Made by a program: the position numbers and the translations under genes
Virus record (IMG/VR): IMGVR_UViG_3300006077_000018
Span: 1 to 32,426 of that record
Strand: one strand, 5' to 3'
Length of the DNA: 32,426 nt
From: a virus
Shown here: positions 7,464 through 13,738 of the stretch, piece by piece
Layout: each line of letters starts with the position of its first letter
Numbering within the stretch: position 1 is the stretch's first letter
The notes under the pieces: generated by a model
What the model was told of the DNA's origin: nothing
Database searches by the model: none
Seen by the model: only the letters and a program-made list of their open reading frames with translations

Positions 7464-8272
7464 TTGATGATTTACTAGAAAAACTTAAATATAAAAGAGA
7501 ACCATATGATAAAAGAATTTCATCTACGATGTTAAATCGAGAGCCACTAGAATTAGTTATGAGTGTAGCTCATTGTAATGAACAATTAGAGAATTTTAGT
7601 CAAGCAACATTTGGTTCACTGGTGCATAAAGGGTTAGAGTCGTTATTTAAAGATGATAATACATATAACCCTGAAGTAGAGGTTGAATATGAAGATGAAG
7701 ATTATAGATTAACATCTACTATAGATTTAATTGAATATGAAGAAATAACAGAATGTGGTGGTGAGGATTGTGCAGTAATCAATAGACCAATAGCATTTTA
7801 TGACTGGAAAACAACAAAACATTTTACAGTTAAAAAGCTGATTGAAAATATTGAAAAAGGTAATTTACTTGATAATGATTATATATTGCAACTAAACTTT
7901 AGTAGATATATTTGGGCTAATAAATATGGAGAGTTAATCAATAATCTATATCTAGTATTTCTATTAAAAGATGGTGGTTGGGACTATAGAAGTAAACTCA
8001 AAAAAGAAGATATTAAAATAGTTAAAATACCTACTATTGACTTTAAAGAGATTGAACAAAAGATTAATACAACTAAAGAGTTGCTAGATAATTATATTGA
8101 TTTTGATGCAAAAGAAGTTAAATCTTATCCTGAACAATGCGATGCTAAGTATGGATTTATTACATACAAAGATGGCTCTAAGAAAAGTAGTAAATGTGCT
8201 TTATATTGTAGTTATAAAAATATTTGTCCTAAATATTATGAAAGTGATACTCCAAAAGGTCTGGAATGGTAA
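7457..8272 (+). CDS. PD-(D/E)XK nuclease, Cas4/RecB-like with Fe-S cysteines, 271 aa
   Basis: Motifs seen in order: FGSLVHKGLE with H57 and E61 (the G..vH...E motif of RecB/Cas4 nucleases), TIDLIEY with D90, YDWKTTK with D116 and K118, and QLNFSRY near 145-150 (the QxxxY motif). One cysteine at C40 plus C247, C251 and C257 reproduces the one-plus-three pattern that holds a [4Fe-4S] cluster in Cas4 and AddB/AdnB. Together these indicate a DNA exonuclease that resects ends to give single strands for the Sak4/SSB annealing route. No cas genes or CRISPR array were seen, so a recombination exonuclease is the better reading. The start has AAAAGGAAAAACA upstream. The 3' end overlaps the RusA-like gene by 7 nt. 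Confidence 0.75.
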   Translation: MLIDDLLEKLKYKREPYDKRISSTMLNREPLELVMSVAHCNEQLENFSQATFGSLVHKGLESLFKDDNTYNPEVEVEYEDEDYRLTSTIDLIEYEEITECGGEDCAVINRPIAFYDWKTTKHFTVKKLIENIEKGNLLDNDYILQLNFSRYIWANKYGELINNLYLVFLLKDGGWDYRSKLKKEDIKIVKIPTIDFKEIEQKINTTKELLDNYIDFDAKEVKSYPEQCDAKYGFITYKDGSKKSSKCALYCSYKNICPKYYESDTPKGLEW

Positions 8273-8655
8273 TTAAAATACCATATCCAAAAATTAAAAT
8301 ATCAGGAGTTAAGAAACCTCAAAATTTAACTTTAAATAATTATATGAAAGCACATTGGGCTACATTATCAAAGTTCAAAATGGAATTCAAAAATCAATTA
8401 AAAGAGTGGTATATACCAAAGCCAACAGAGCAATATAAATCACTAGAGATTACTTGTAAAATAATCTATAGAAAGCATATAGATGCTATCAATGTTGCTT
8501 TGGTTCTTAAGATTGTAGAAGATGTTTTAACTGATATTGGTTATGTAAAAGATGATAAATACAATAGAATCATTTTAGAGCCAACAAATGTTGATAAAGA
8601 GTATAAAGACCCTATTATAGAGTTAGATATAAGAGGAGTAAGTGATGCAAATTGA
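8266..8655 (+). CDS. RusA-like Holliday-junction resolvase, 129 aa
   Basis: Size and layout match RusA-family endodeoxyribonucleases (~120-140 aa). Residues 69-97 (RKHIDAIN, K82, VEDVLTDIGYVKDD with D96-D97) correspond to the family's R.D.DN...K...D.L...G...DD pattern of metal-binding acidic residues. The first acid is shifted: D73 and N76 are separated by two residues. RusA dimers cut four-way junctions made during recombination and replication, which fits the preceding recombination genes. The ATG overlaps the nuclease stop. No strong RBS is visible, suggesting coupled translation. The 3' end overlaps the next gene. Confidence 0.65.
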   Translation: MVIKIPYPKIKISGVKKPQNLTLNNYMKAHWATLSKFKMEFKNQLKEWYIPKPTEQYKSLEITCKIIYRKHIDAINVALVLKIVEDVLTDIGYVKDDKYNRIILEPTNVDKEYKDPIIELDIRGVSDAN

Positions 8656-8881
8656 AACTAAATTCGATTTAGATGAAATAGTGTATGTAGTACAGAAAAA
8701 CAGTTACGACATATTAGATAGTAGAGTGCGTGAGATTAGAGTAAGACTTGATAGCCAGAAATGTCTTTTAATTGAGTACGATATAGGTATACAGAAATGG
8801 TTTGAAGAAAAAGATGTATTTAACACAAAACCAGAAGCTTTAGAAGCTATTATCAGTAGAGTTAAAAAAAGAAACAAATAA
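8645..8881 (+). CDS. Small hypothetical protein, 78 aa
   Basis: The ATG at 8645 is preferred over the GTG at 8642 because GAGGAG lies 6-8 nt before the ATG. The product is a small beta-rich protein (FDLDEIVYVVQKNSYDI, then VREIRVRLDSQKCLLIEYD and a terminal helix EALEAIISRVKKR). This pattern is common in small phage proteins whose function is not established. It overlaps the RusA-like gene by 11 nt. Confidence 0.6.
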   Translation: MQIETKFDLDEIVYVVQKNSYDILDSRVREIRVRLDSQKCLLIEYDIGIQKWFEEKDVFNTKPEALEAIISRVKKRNK

Positions 8882-8893
8882 AAGGAGGGAGTA

Positions 8894-9400
8894 ATGAGTA
8901 AAAAATACTACAAAGATGTAGAAACTGATTTGAAAAAGATAGAAGATGAAGTAAGAGAAAGACTTGATAATATGAAAATCAATAACACTAATGATAAAAC
9001 TACATTAGAAAGAGATATGATTAGTTCATCATCAATACATAATGATGAAAACCCTTTAGATATAGCAAGAGAGATGATAGACTTTGCAACTGAAATAAGT
9101 GAATTACCAGAGCATTGGTTCGGAGAGTATGAAAGGGAATATGATATTGATGAAAATAACATAGTAACACTTGATACTATTAAGTATACATACTATACAA
9201 AATATAGTGAAACTGAAGTATATAAAATAAGAAACAAGTTCTTTGATAATAACTTTAAAGATAAGTTATATAGCTACTTTAGAGTACCTAAAAATAGATG
9301 GTGTAATGAAACCTTTGAAGAGTTCAAAAATGGAAAAATTGATGCTGATACGATGAGAGAGAAAATGTGGAAAAAATATGAGGAGATGATAAATGGATAA
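8894..9400 (+). CDS. Hypothetical protein, 168 aa, intact copy of a tandem paralogue pair
   Basis: N-terminal charged helices (residues 1-30) are followed by a Ser-rich linker and a domain with ELPEHWFGEY, then a Tyr-rich strand region (IKYTYYTKYSETEV), then helical FKDKLYSYFRVPKNRW and a C-terminal helix. No known family. The start has an excellent AAAGGAGGGAG. A second, disrupted copy of the same protein follows immediately (9393-9881). It aligns without gaps in the first ~50 residues and shares ELPEHW and the Tyr-rich and FKxGxID segments. The stop of this gene overlaps the ATG of that copy by 8 nt. Confidence 0.75.
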   Translation: MSKKYYKDVETDLKKIEDEVRERLDNMKINNTNDKTTLERDMISSSSIHNDENPLDIAREMIDFATEISELPEHWFGEYEREYDIDENNIVTLDTIKYTYYTKYSETEVYKIRNKFFDNNFKDKLYSYFRVPKNRWCNETFEEFKNGKIDADTMREKMWKKYEEMING

Positions 9401-9881
9401 GTTATTTTATAAAGATATCTTAAAAGATATTGTTGAGTTAGAACAATTAGCTAAAGAAGAAGCGAATAAAGCTTAAATCAATAATAACGACAATAAAAAT
9501 AGTTTAAAAAGAAATGTAATACTTTCAGATGAATGTCTAACTGAAAATGATATTGACTATATTGTTAGCACATTGAAAGATTTTCAAGAAAAGGTTGAAG
9601 AATTACCAGAACACTGGTGGGGTCATTTTGTAAATCAATTAACTTGTGATGATTATGGCAATGTGAGTAATGCGTATATTTCCTATATCTATTATGTTTA
9701 CTATACAGATGAAGAGGTTAATGAAATTATAGAAAAGAAAACTAAAACTATTTTTATGAATAAAATACAAGATTATTTTGGTGTAAATATCTTTAAATGG
9801 GATTGTCGAATTTATAAACTTTTCAAAGATGGAGTTATTGATAAAAAAACGATGATAGACCTTATGAATAAAAATTGCTAA
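9393..9881 (+). pseudogene. Tandem paralogue of the 168-aa gene interrupted by one in-frame TAA (9474-9476)
   Basis: From ATG 9393 (GAGGAGATGATAA upstream) the frame reads 27 codons to TAA at 9474-9476, then stays open in the same frame to 9881. Gapless alignment with the upstream gene places the TAA at Lys28 of that copy (AAA to TAA, one base). The next residues match (INN at 29-31 in both), and the downstream half keeps EELPEHWWG, YISYIYYVYYT and FKDGVIDKKTM. There is no in-frame ATG with an RBS after the stop, only a TTG at 9573. The downstream half is therefore either not made, made by readthrough, or started weakly. The well-kept downstream frame suggests a recent mutation, a sequencing error, or a functional readthrough. 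Confidence 0.7.
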
Positions 9882-9893
9882 AAGGAGTAAGTT

Positions 9894-10118
9894 ATGAAAA
9901 AAAGATTAGAATTAAAAGCAATATTGATTATGGCAAAATTAAATTATGCCAGAACCAAACTTCAGGATTTTCAAATTGATTATGAAGAGTGGGATAATGA
10001 GCAAGGAGCAAGAGAAATTAGAGTTGATTTACACGAAGATGATAATGCTAGAGCATTAGAAATCTTTGAAGTTGAAGCTAACATTGAAGATGTAGATTAT
10101 TTAATATTTTGGGAGTAG
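9894..10118 (+). CDS. Small acidic hypothetical protein, 74 aa
   Basis: The N-terminus is helical and basic (MKKRLELKAILIMAKLNYARTKL). The rest is acidic (DYEEWDNEQGAREIRVDLHEDDNARALEIFEVEANIED). The total charge is strongly negative, as in some DNA-mimic or regulatory phage proteins, but nothing specific supports such a role. The RBS AAAAGGAGTAAGTT is strong. It lies 12 nt after the broken paralogue and 3 nt before thyX, so it belongs to the same operon. Confidence 0.65.
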   Translation: MKKRLELKAILIMAKLNYARTKLQDFQIDYEEWDNEQGAREIRVDLHEDDNARALEIFEVEANIEDVDYLIFWE

Positions 10119-10121
10119 ATT

Positions 10122-10817
10122 ATGAAAAACATTAAAGTAGAAAACCTATTTAATACACCATTATGGTTATGTAGTAATGCAATTAGAATGAGCCACGATA
10201 ATCATTATTTAAGTGATACTGTAGATGGTAATATTGGCTCTAAAGATTTAGCTCTTATTGGTAGAGTAGGTAATAAGCACAAACATTCATCAATACTAGA
10301 GATGATACAAATGTATTGGGAAATAGATAGAATAAGCAGAGGATGCTTACAACAATATTCACGCCATAGAATTCAATCTTTAACAGTTAAATCAAGTAGA
10401 TTTACATTAAACAAAGACCTTAAAAATGAAAAAACTTTTATATCATATGAACCAATAAAGGATTGGCTAATAGTTAATGGTACTGATGGTTCAAGAAGAT
10501 GGTTTGATATAGATAGAGCATCTAAATATATCGTTTTAAGTGGAGATGATGATATAGACGCTTGTTCTATTCAAGCATTAGAAAATACAAGATTTATGAT
10601 TACTATTAATAAATCAAATGATATAGTTAAATACAATCTTTGCGAAGCTTACAGAACCAAGTTACAAACAAGTATGAATATGAGAGCATTTCAAAACTTT
10701 TTACAGTTGAGATTAGCTAAAGATGCACACTTTGAGATAAGAGAGTTGGCTCAAAAGATGCTAGATAGTCTACCTAAAGAGTATCAAAAAATAGCTTTAG
10801 GATATAAAGATGAATAA
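10122..10817 (+). CDS. thyX: Flavin-dependent thymidylate synthase ThyX, 231 aa
   Basis: The signature RHR-x7-S is present as R81 H82 R83 ... S91 (YSRHRIQSLTVKSSRF). The C-terminal MRAFQNFLQLRLAKDAHFEIR matches the R..hFl.lR....A..EIR region that binds dUMP and closes the active site. ThyX makes dTMP from dUMP using FAD, NADPH and methylene-tetrahydrofolate in the cytoplasm, supplying thymidine for a very AT-rich phage genome. Length is normal for the family (~210-260). There is no strong RBS (GGGAGTAGATT). The next gene overlaps the last 8 nt. The MazG-like gene further down is a natural partner in nucleotide-pool control. Confidence 0.93.
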   Translation: MKNIKVENLFNTPLWLCSNAIRMSHDNHYLSDTVDGNIGSKDLALIGRVGNKHKHSSILEMIQMYWEIDRISRGCLQQYSRHRIQSLTVKSSRFTLNKDLKNEKTFISYEPIKDWLIVNGTDGSRRWFDIDRASKYIVLSGDDDIDACSIQALENTRFMITINKSNDIVKYNLCEAYRTKLQTSMNMRAFQNFLQLRLAKDAHFEIRELAQKMLDSLPKEYQKIALGYKDE

Positions 10818-11031
10818 TTATGAAATAACTTTTGAACAAACTAAAAAAGTACTAGATAAGTATGGCGTTACTTATACAGTTGAAGATGGAGAACTTTACT
10901 ACTTGGATTATGAATTTTCACCTGACAAAGAAGATTGGCTTTATGTTGATTCAAATAATCCATATGCAGTAGCTAAGTCTTTAGGTATAGATATGGATAC
11001 ATTAATGGAGGAGATAAAAGATGAAAATTAA
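10810..11031 (+). CDS. Small acidic hypothetical protein, 73 aa
   Basis: Acidic protein with ITFEQTKKVLDKYGVTYTVEDGELYYLDYEFSP followed by DSNNPYAVAKSLGIDMDTLMEEIKDEN. No family recognised. The final ~25 residues could form a small helix-turn-helix-like pair, but this is not specific. The ATG lies within the end of thyX, with AGGATATAAAG upstream acting as RBS. The 3' end overlaps the next gene by 11 nt. Confidence 0.6.
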   Translation: MNNYEITFEQTKKVLDKYGVTYTVEDGELYYLDYEFSPDKEDWLYVDSNNPYAVAKSLGIDMDTLMEEIKDEN

Positions 11032-11236
11032 AATACCAAAAATTAGAACAGTAACAACAGTTCTTATGATTGATGATGGTATAACTATTTATTCAGCAGA
11101 GTATATAAATACTGGTTTATATATATTCATACCAAAAATATTTTTATTAGATAGTTGGCTGAAAAAAGCAAAGACTGATTTTGGAGTAAATACACTAAGA
11201 CAGATATCAGCGATAACTAGGTTTGAACTATACTAA
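11021..11236 (+). CDS. Small basic hypothetical protein, 71 aa
   Basis: Begins MKIKIPKIRTVTTVLMIDDG, then aromatic/hydrophobic strands (IYSAEYINTGLYIFIPKIFLLDSW) and a basic tail. The hydrophobic stretch is short and interrupted, so a membrane helix is doubtful. A strong GGAGGAGATAAAAG precedes the ATG. No recognised family. It is in the thyX operon. Confidence 0.6.
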   Translation: MKIKIPKIRTVTTVLMIDDGITIYSAEYINTGLYIFIPKIFLLDSWLKKAKTDFGVNTLRQISAITRFELY

Positions 11237-11246
11237 AGGATAAGAG

Positions 11247-11560
11247 ATGAAAGAAGTAAAATATAATGAGAATATAACATTACTACCAGATAGAGTTGCT
11301 AAAAATGGTATCAAGTTAGCAGATAATGAATTTATAGTACTAATGGTAACAGATGAGAGAAGAGGATTATCAGATGATAGAGAGTTCTTTGATGAAAAAA
11401 AAAAGGTTGGCTGGGTTTAGAGAGAAGTGATAGAGTATATGGAACAAAAGGAGATAGTAAATATCCTTTTGATACTTATAACCCATCAAGAGGTATACCT
11501 ATGGTAGCTAGAGTAGAGTGTGAAGATTTATATAGTGTTATAAACTTATTAGATTACTAA
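11247..11560 (+). CDS. Hypothetical protein needing a -1 shift at an A10 run (104 aa if shifted, 57 aa if not)
   Basis: From ATG 11247 (AAAGGATAAGAG upstream) the zero frame gives MKEVKYNENITLLPDRVAKN and onward to DDREFFDEKKK, then hits TAG at 11418-11420. At 11395-11404 there is a run of ten A followed by G, which contains the classic slippery A AAA AAG. A -1 shift there continues as KKGWLGLERSD through YPFDTYNPSRGIPMVARVE to TAA at 11558-11560. That fills the whole gap to the next gene with coding-like sequence. Options are programmed ribosomal frameshifting, transcriptional slippage on A10, a true inactivating indel, or a sequencing error in the homopolymer. Function unknown. A 7-bp hairpin (11446-11452 with 11464-11470) lies ~40 nt downstream, too far to be a typical stimulator. 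Confidence 0.6.
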
Positions 11561-11577
11561 ACAATAAAGAGTTTAAA

Positions 11578-12075
11578 ATGAATAATACAGAGATTAATGA
11601 AAAGATTAAAGAGTTGTTACCAGATGCTAAAGATAGAAGAGCATTATTTAAAAAGATAATTCTCTTTCTAATAGATATGCATCTTGATAAGATAATTGAA
11701 GAGAAAGATAGCTTAGTAACTAATGGAATGAAGCTAGTTAAGTTAAAGACACAAGATTGGCTCATTAGACACAGATTTAATCAAATAGAGAGCCAATGTA
11801 TTGAGATACTTAAAAACAGTTCGATAGCAAAGCAGATGGATAATATAGAGTTTAATTATGCTCTATTTAGCTATGAGCTATTTAAAAGACTAGATGAAGA
11901 TGGTTTTATTAAAGCTAAGGCTTTCTTTGGTTCTGCTAATGCAGGTAGATATAAGTTGTTAAAAATGAGATGGAAAATTCTTTTAGAGGAATATAAAGAC
12001 AATGAGGTTATTAACGATACTCTCAAATCTAGTAAAAAGATTTGGGAGAAACACAAAGAATTAATCTTAAGATGA
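11578..12075 (+). CDS. Helical hypothetical protein, 165 aa
   Basis: Almost entirely helical and charged (IKELLPDAKDRRALFKKIIL, IIEEKDSLVTNGMKLVKLKTQ). No membrane segment, cysteine cluster or enzyme motif was recognised. The start follows a 17-nt gap with AATAAAGAG as a weak RBS. It could be a structural or nucleic-acid-associated helper, but nothing specific supports a function. Confidence 0.65.
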   Translation: MNNTEINEKIKELLPDAKDRRALFKKIILFLIDMHLDKIIEEKDSLVTNGMKLVKLKTQDWLIRHRFNQIESQCIEILKNSSIAKQMDNIEFNYALFSYELFKRLDEDGFIKAKAFFGSANAGRYKLLKMRWKILLEEYKDNEVINDTLKSSKKIWEKHKELILR

Positions 12076-12085
12076 GAGGGGAAAT

Positions 12086-12226
12086 ATGTTTTTTGATTTT
12101 TTATTTTACACAATAATAATAGCAATATTAGCTGGAGCTGTTGGTTTACTGATTGGTTTCTTTTTGGTAAAAAAAGATAGGAAAAGTGCTTATGAAGAGT
12201 TATTTGGGAAAAAGGACTGTAAATAA
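12086..12226 (+). CDS. Small single-pass membrane protein, 46 aa
   Basis: The frame starts MFFDFLFYTIIIAILAGAVG and continues LLIGFFLVKKDRK. This gives one clear transmembrane helix over residues ~4-29, followed by a positively charged tail (KKDRK) and an acidic end. AGAGGGG lies 6 nt upstream, and TAA shares its last base with the next ATG. By the positive-inside rule the tail would be cytoplasmic. Small one-helix proteins in phage early operons can be inner-membrane effectors or holin-like. There is no lysis gene nearby, so no role is assigned. Confidence 0.6.
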   Translation: MFFDFLFYTIIIAILAGAVGLLIGFFLVKKDRKSAYEELFGKKDCK

Positions 12227-12519
12227 TGATAGATGTAGATTTAATTAAAAAAAGAAAAGAGCTATATGGGAATAATTTTCCTATGATAGCTAGAGAGTGG
12301 ACCAAGACATTAAGTGTATCTATTAAAGAGCCAATGGTTGCAAAGTTAATGGCTCAAATGAAAGAAACAAGAATTAGACATATCAACAAGATATTAAAAG
12401 AGAAAAGTTTAACTCTAAATGAGATAGACAAATTAACAAATGCTTTAGGTGATAGTGAAAAAGACAGAGCTAACTATCTTTGGATAGCTGAAAATTACAG
12501 ACAATATGAGGAGTTATAA
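12226..12519 (+). CDS. Hypothetical protein, 97 aa, weakly resembling the DUF6378 type
   Basis: The start KKRKELYGNNFPMIAREWTKTL, then EPMVAKLMAQMKETRI and the terminal SEKDRANYLWIAENY, recalls the 'R...YG...iA..W......v..~m...K..R....Ds..DiagYa' layout of DUF6378-type phage proteins. The similarity is loose and the usual final D-x-x-x-Y is altered. The ATG overlaps the membrane-protein stop (TAATG). The stop overlaps the next start. Its place upstream of the MazG-like gene is compatible with nucleotide metabolism, by inference. Confidence 0.55.
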   Translation: MIDVDLIKKRKELYGNNFPMIAREWTKTLSVSIKEPMVAKLMAQMKETRIRHINKILKEKSLTLNEIDKLTNALGDSEKDRANYLWIAENYRQYEEL

Positions 12520-12806
12520 TGGAAGATAAAGCAATATACTTAGTGGAACATATAGATAGTGGTTGGTACAAATTATCTGATAGTTCAGTATCAGGAATAA
12601 AGGTATTAGGATTAAAACAATTCTTAAAAGAATTTTCAAGAGATACTGGTAAGCATCTAGTATTTGATGCAGTACCTGAATATAGTAGAGATAAATGTAA
12701 CTACTATAGAGTAGTTAAGATTACAGACAATATTAGTGAAGCTACTAAAGCTTTAAATGAAGTAATTATTAAACATAAAAATGAGGTTTTCAATGAAGCT
12801 AATTAA
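12519..12806 (+). CDS. Hypothetical protein, 95 aa
   Basis: Compact alpha/beta protein (YLVEHIDSGWYKLSDSS, GLKQFLKEFSRDTGKHLVFDAVPE, YYRVVKITDNISEATKALNEVI). No recognised family or catalytic residues. The RBS GAGGAGTTATA leads to an ATG that overlaps the previous stop (TAATG). Its 3' end overlaps the MazG-like gene by 14 nt. Confidence 0.65.
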   Translation: MEDKAIYLVEHIDSGWYKLSDSSVSGIKVLGLKQFLKEFSRDTGKHLVFDAVPEYSRDKCNYYRVVKITDNISEATKALNEVIIKHKNEVFNEAN

Positions 12807-13239
12807 AAAAATAGAAAAATGGCAAAGAGATAGACTACTGAACCAAAAACCATACGATGCATTAAATGAGCATACTAATATTTTAGAAGAGTTGATGGAA
12901 TCGTTAGGATACAAAGTACCTAAAGAAAAAAGAAAAAAATTAATGAATGGGTTTCAGGAGTTCACAATAAAGATGGAAGCATCTGAAGTTATAGAAGAGT
13001 TAAAAGAAATTGATAAACATTATAAAGTAGATGCATATTGTGATATAGTAGTTTTCTGTATTGGTGCGATTATGAAGCTAGGTTATAACCCACAAAGGGC
13101 TTTAAGCGAAACAGTTAAAGAGATAGATAGCAGGACTGGTTCTATTGTCGATGGTAAGTTTCAAAAAGATACATCAGAAGAAGCTAAAGCCAAATGGTAT
13201 AAAGCTAATTATGATGTATGTATTTTAGGGTCTTGCTAA
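12793..13239 (+). CDS. MazG-like nucleotide pyrophosphohydrolase, 148 aa
   Basis: EExxE is present at E32-E33-L-M-E36 and the second metal-binding set at D80-A-Y-C-D84 (VDAYCDIVVFCIGAIMKLGY). This is the paired helix arrangement of all-alpha NTP pyrophosphohydrolases. The conserved tail KEIDSRTGS...GKFQKDTSEEAKAKWYKANYDVC is typical of phage MazG-like proteins. The enzyme would hydrolyse (d)NTPs or an alarmone-like nucleotide to the monophosphate plus PPi, either cleaning the dNTP pool with ThyX or damping the host starvation response. The ATG at 12793 is chosen over 12781 because GAGG lies 5-6 nt upstream of it. Confidence 0.7.
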   Translation: MKLIKKIEKWQRDRLLNQKPYDALNEHTNILEELMESLGYKVPKEKRKKLMNGFQEFTIKMEASEVIEELKEIDKHYKVDAYCDIVVFCIGAIMKLGYNPQRALSETVKEIDSRTGSIVDGKFQKDTSEEAKAKWYKANYDVCILGSC

Positions 13240-13529
13240 TGATTAGATATAAAATACTTGAAAAGAAGATGACTTTTGATGAAGTTCAAGATGTATTAAG
13301 TAAACATAAAAGATGGAGTTTACCTATAACAGCAGAGGTATTTAATAAATATCCAAATGAAAATAAGTTCTTTTGGGTTGGAACTGAAAGTAAAAATAAA
13401 AATATTCCAACATATAATCCTGCAAAGAGATTAGCATTAAATAGCAATAGACTGTTTAAAAACAATGTAATTATAAAAATTGATGAACCAACTTGGTTAT
13501 ATAAAATAAGAACTTGGTTAGGTCTTTAA
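13239..13529 (+). CDS. Hypothetical protein, 96 aa, last gene of the early operon
   Basis: The ATG at 13239 shares a base with the upstream TAA (TAATG), as at several other junctions here. An in-frame ATG at 13218 would overlap the MazG-like gene by 22 nt and has no RBS. The product has MTFDEVQDVLSKHKRWSLPITAEVFNKYP and ends WLYKIRTWLGL. No family recognised. A hairpin 8-25 nt after the stop probably ends the transcript. Confidence 0.6.
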   Translation: MIRYKILEKKMTFDEVQDVLSKHKRWSLPITAEVFNKYPNENKFFWVGTESKNKNIPTYNPAKRLALNSNRLFKNNVIIKIDEPTWLYKIRTWLGL

Positions 13530-13536
13530 TCAATAA

Positions 13537-13554
13537 AGAGCCAGTGTTGGCTCT
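13537..13554 (+). terminator. Hairpin terminator built from paired GAGCCA/TGGCTC motifs
   Basis: AGAGCCA (13537-13543), loop GTGT, TGGCTCT (13548-13554): a perfect 7-bp stem just after the last early gene, followed by ATTAAATATTTT. The U-tract is weak. The 3' arm also contributes TTGGCT, which sits at -35 distance from the next promoter. Confidence 0.6.
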
Positions 13555-13583
13555 ATTAAATATTTTATGATATAATTACTTTA
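13547..13583 (+). promoter_or_regulatory. Sigma-70-type promoter with extended -10
   Basis: TGATATAAT (13568-13576) gives an exact TATAAT with the TGn extension and T-rich sequence before it. TTGGCT at 13547-13552 lies 18 nt upstream as a possible -35. The predicted transcript starts around 13582-13584, exactly where the 26-bp hairpin begins. This is the best promoter match in the window. Confidence 0.65.
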
Positions 13584-13738
13584 GAACATTTAAAGAAGAT
13601 ACAATGAACACAGGTTTTCCCAAGCACCTTCATAGCATTGTATCTTCTTTAAGTGTTTTAATCTAAGAGAAGCTTGGGAACTTCACTTAAATACTCACAC
13701 TTTAAAGATAACCAAATTTCAAGCTCCTGAAAGTTATT
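13581..13738 (+). ncRNA. Structured leader RNA: 26-bp hairpin, pseudoknot and possible 20-aa uORF
   Basis: Bases 13581-13606 pair with 13636-13661 over 26 positions with only two G-U wobbles and no mismatch. The 29-nt loop can form a 4-bp inner stem (AGGT 13612-13615 with ACCT 13626-13629). Its apex TTCCCAAGC (13617-13625) is perfectly complementary to GCTTGGGAA (13672-13680), downstream of the stem, giving a pseudoknot. TTTAAGTG (13648-13655) can instead pair with CACTTAAA (13684-13691), opening the base of the long stem: a possible switch. A short ORF starts at ATG 13604 (MNTGFPKHLHSIVSSLSVLI, stop 13664-13666). A small TTTCA/TGAAA hairpin (13717-13732) sits just before the next gene's start. 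It could be a regulatory leader or an independent sRNA; no known RNA family was recognised. Confidence 0.55.

Noticed and set aside
7457-8272. CRISPR-Cas adaptation role for the Cas4-like nuclease
   Set aside because: No cas1/cas2 or array; the neighbours are recombination genes.
8642-8644. GTG start for the 78-aa gene
   Set aside because: The ATG three bases later is better spaced from GAGGAG.
9573-9575. TTG as start of a separate 102-aa gene
   Set aside because: No Shine-Dalgarno, and the frame upstream aligns with the paralogue as far as its true ATG at 9393; better described as one interrupted gene.
11871-12305. 144-codon open frame on - strand across 11871-12305
   Set aside because: Antisense to three genes of the early arm with good RBSs and stop/start overlaps; no promoter or RBS of its own.
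13218-13220. Earlier ATG for the 96-aa gene
   Set aside because: No RBS; the TAATG junction at 13239 follows the pattern of neighbouring genes.
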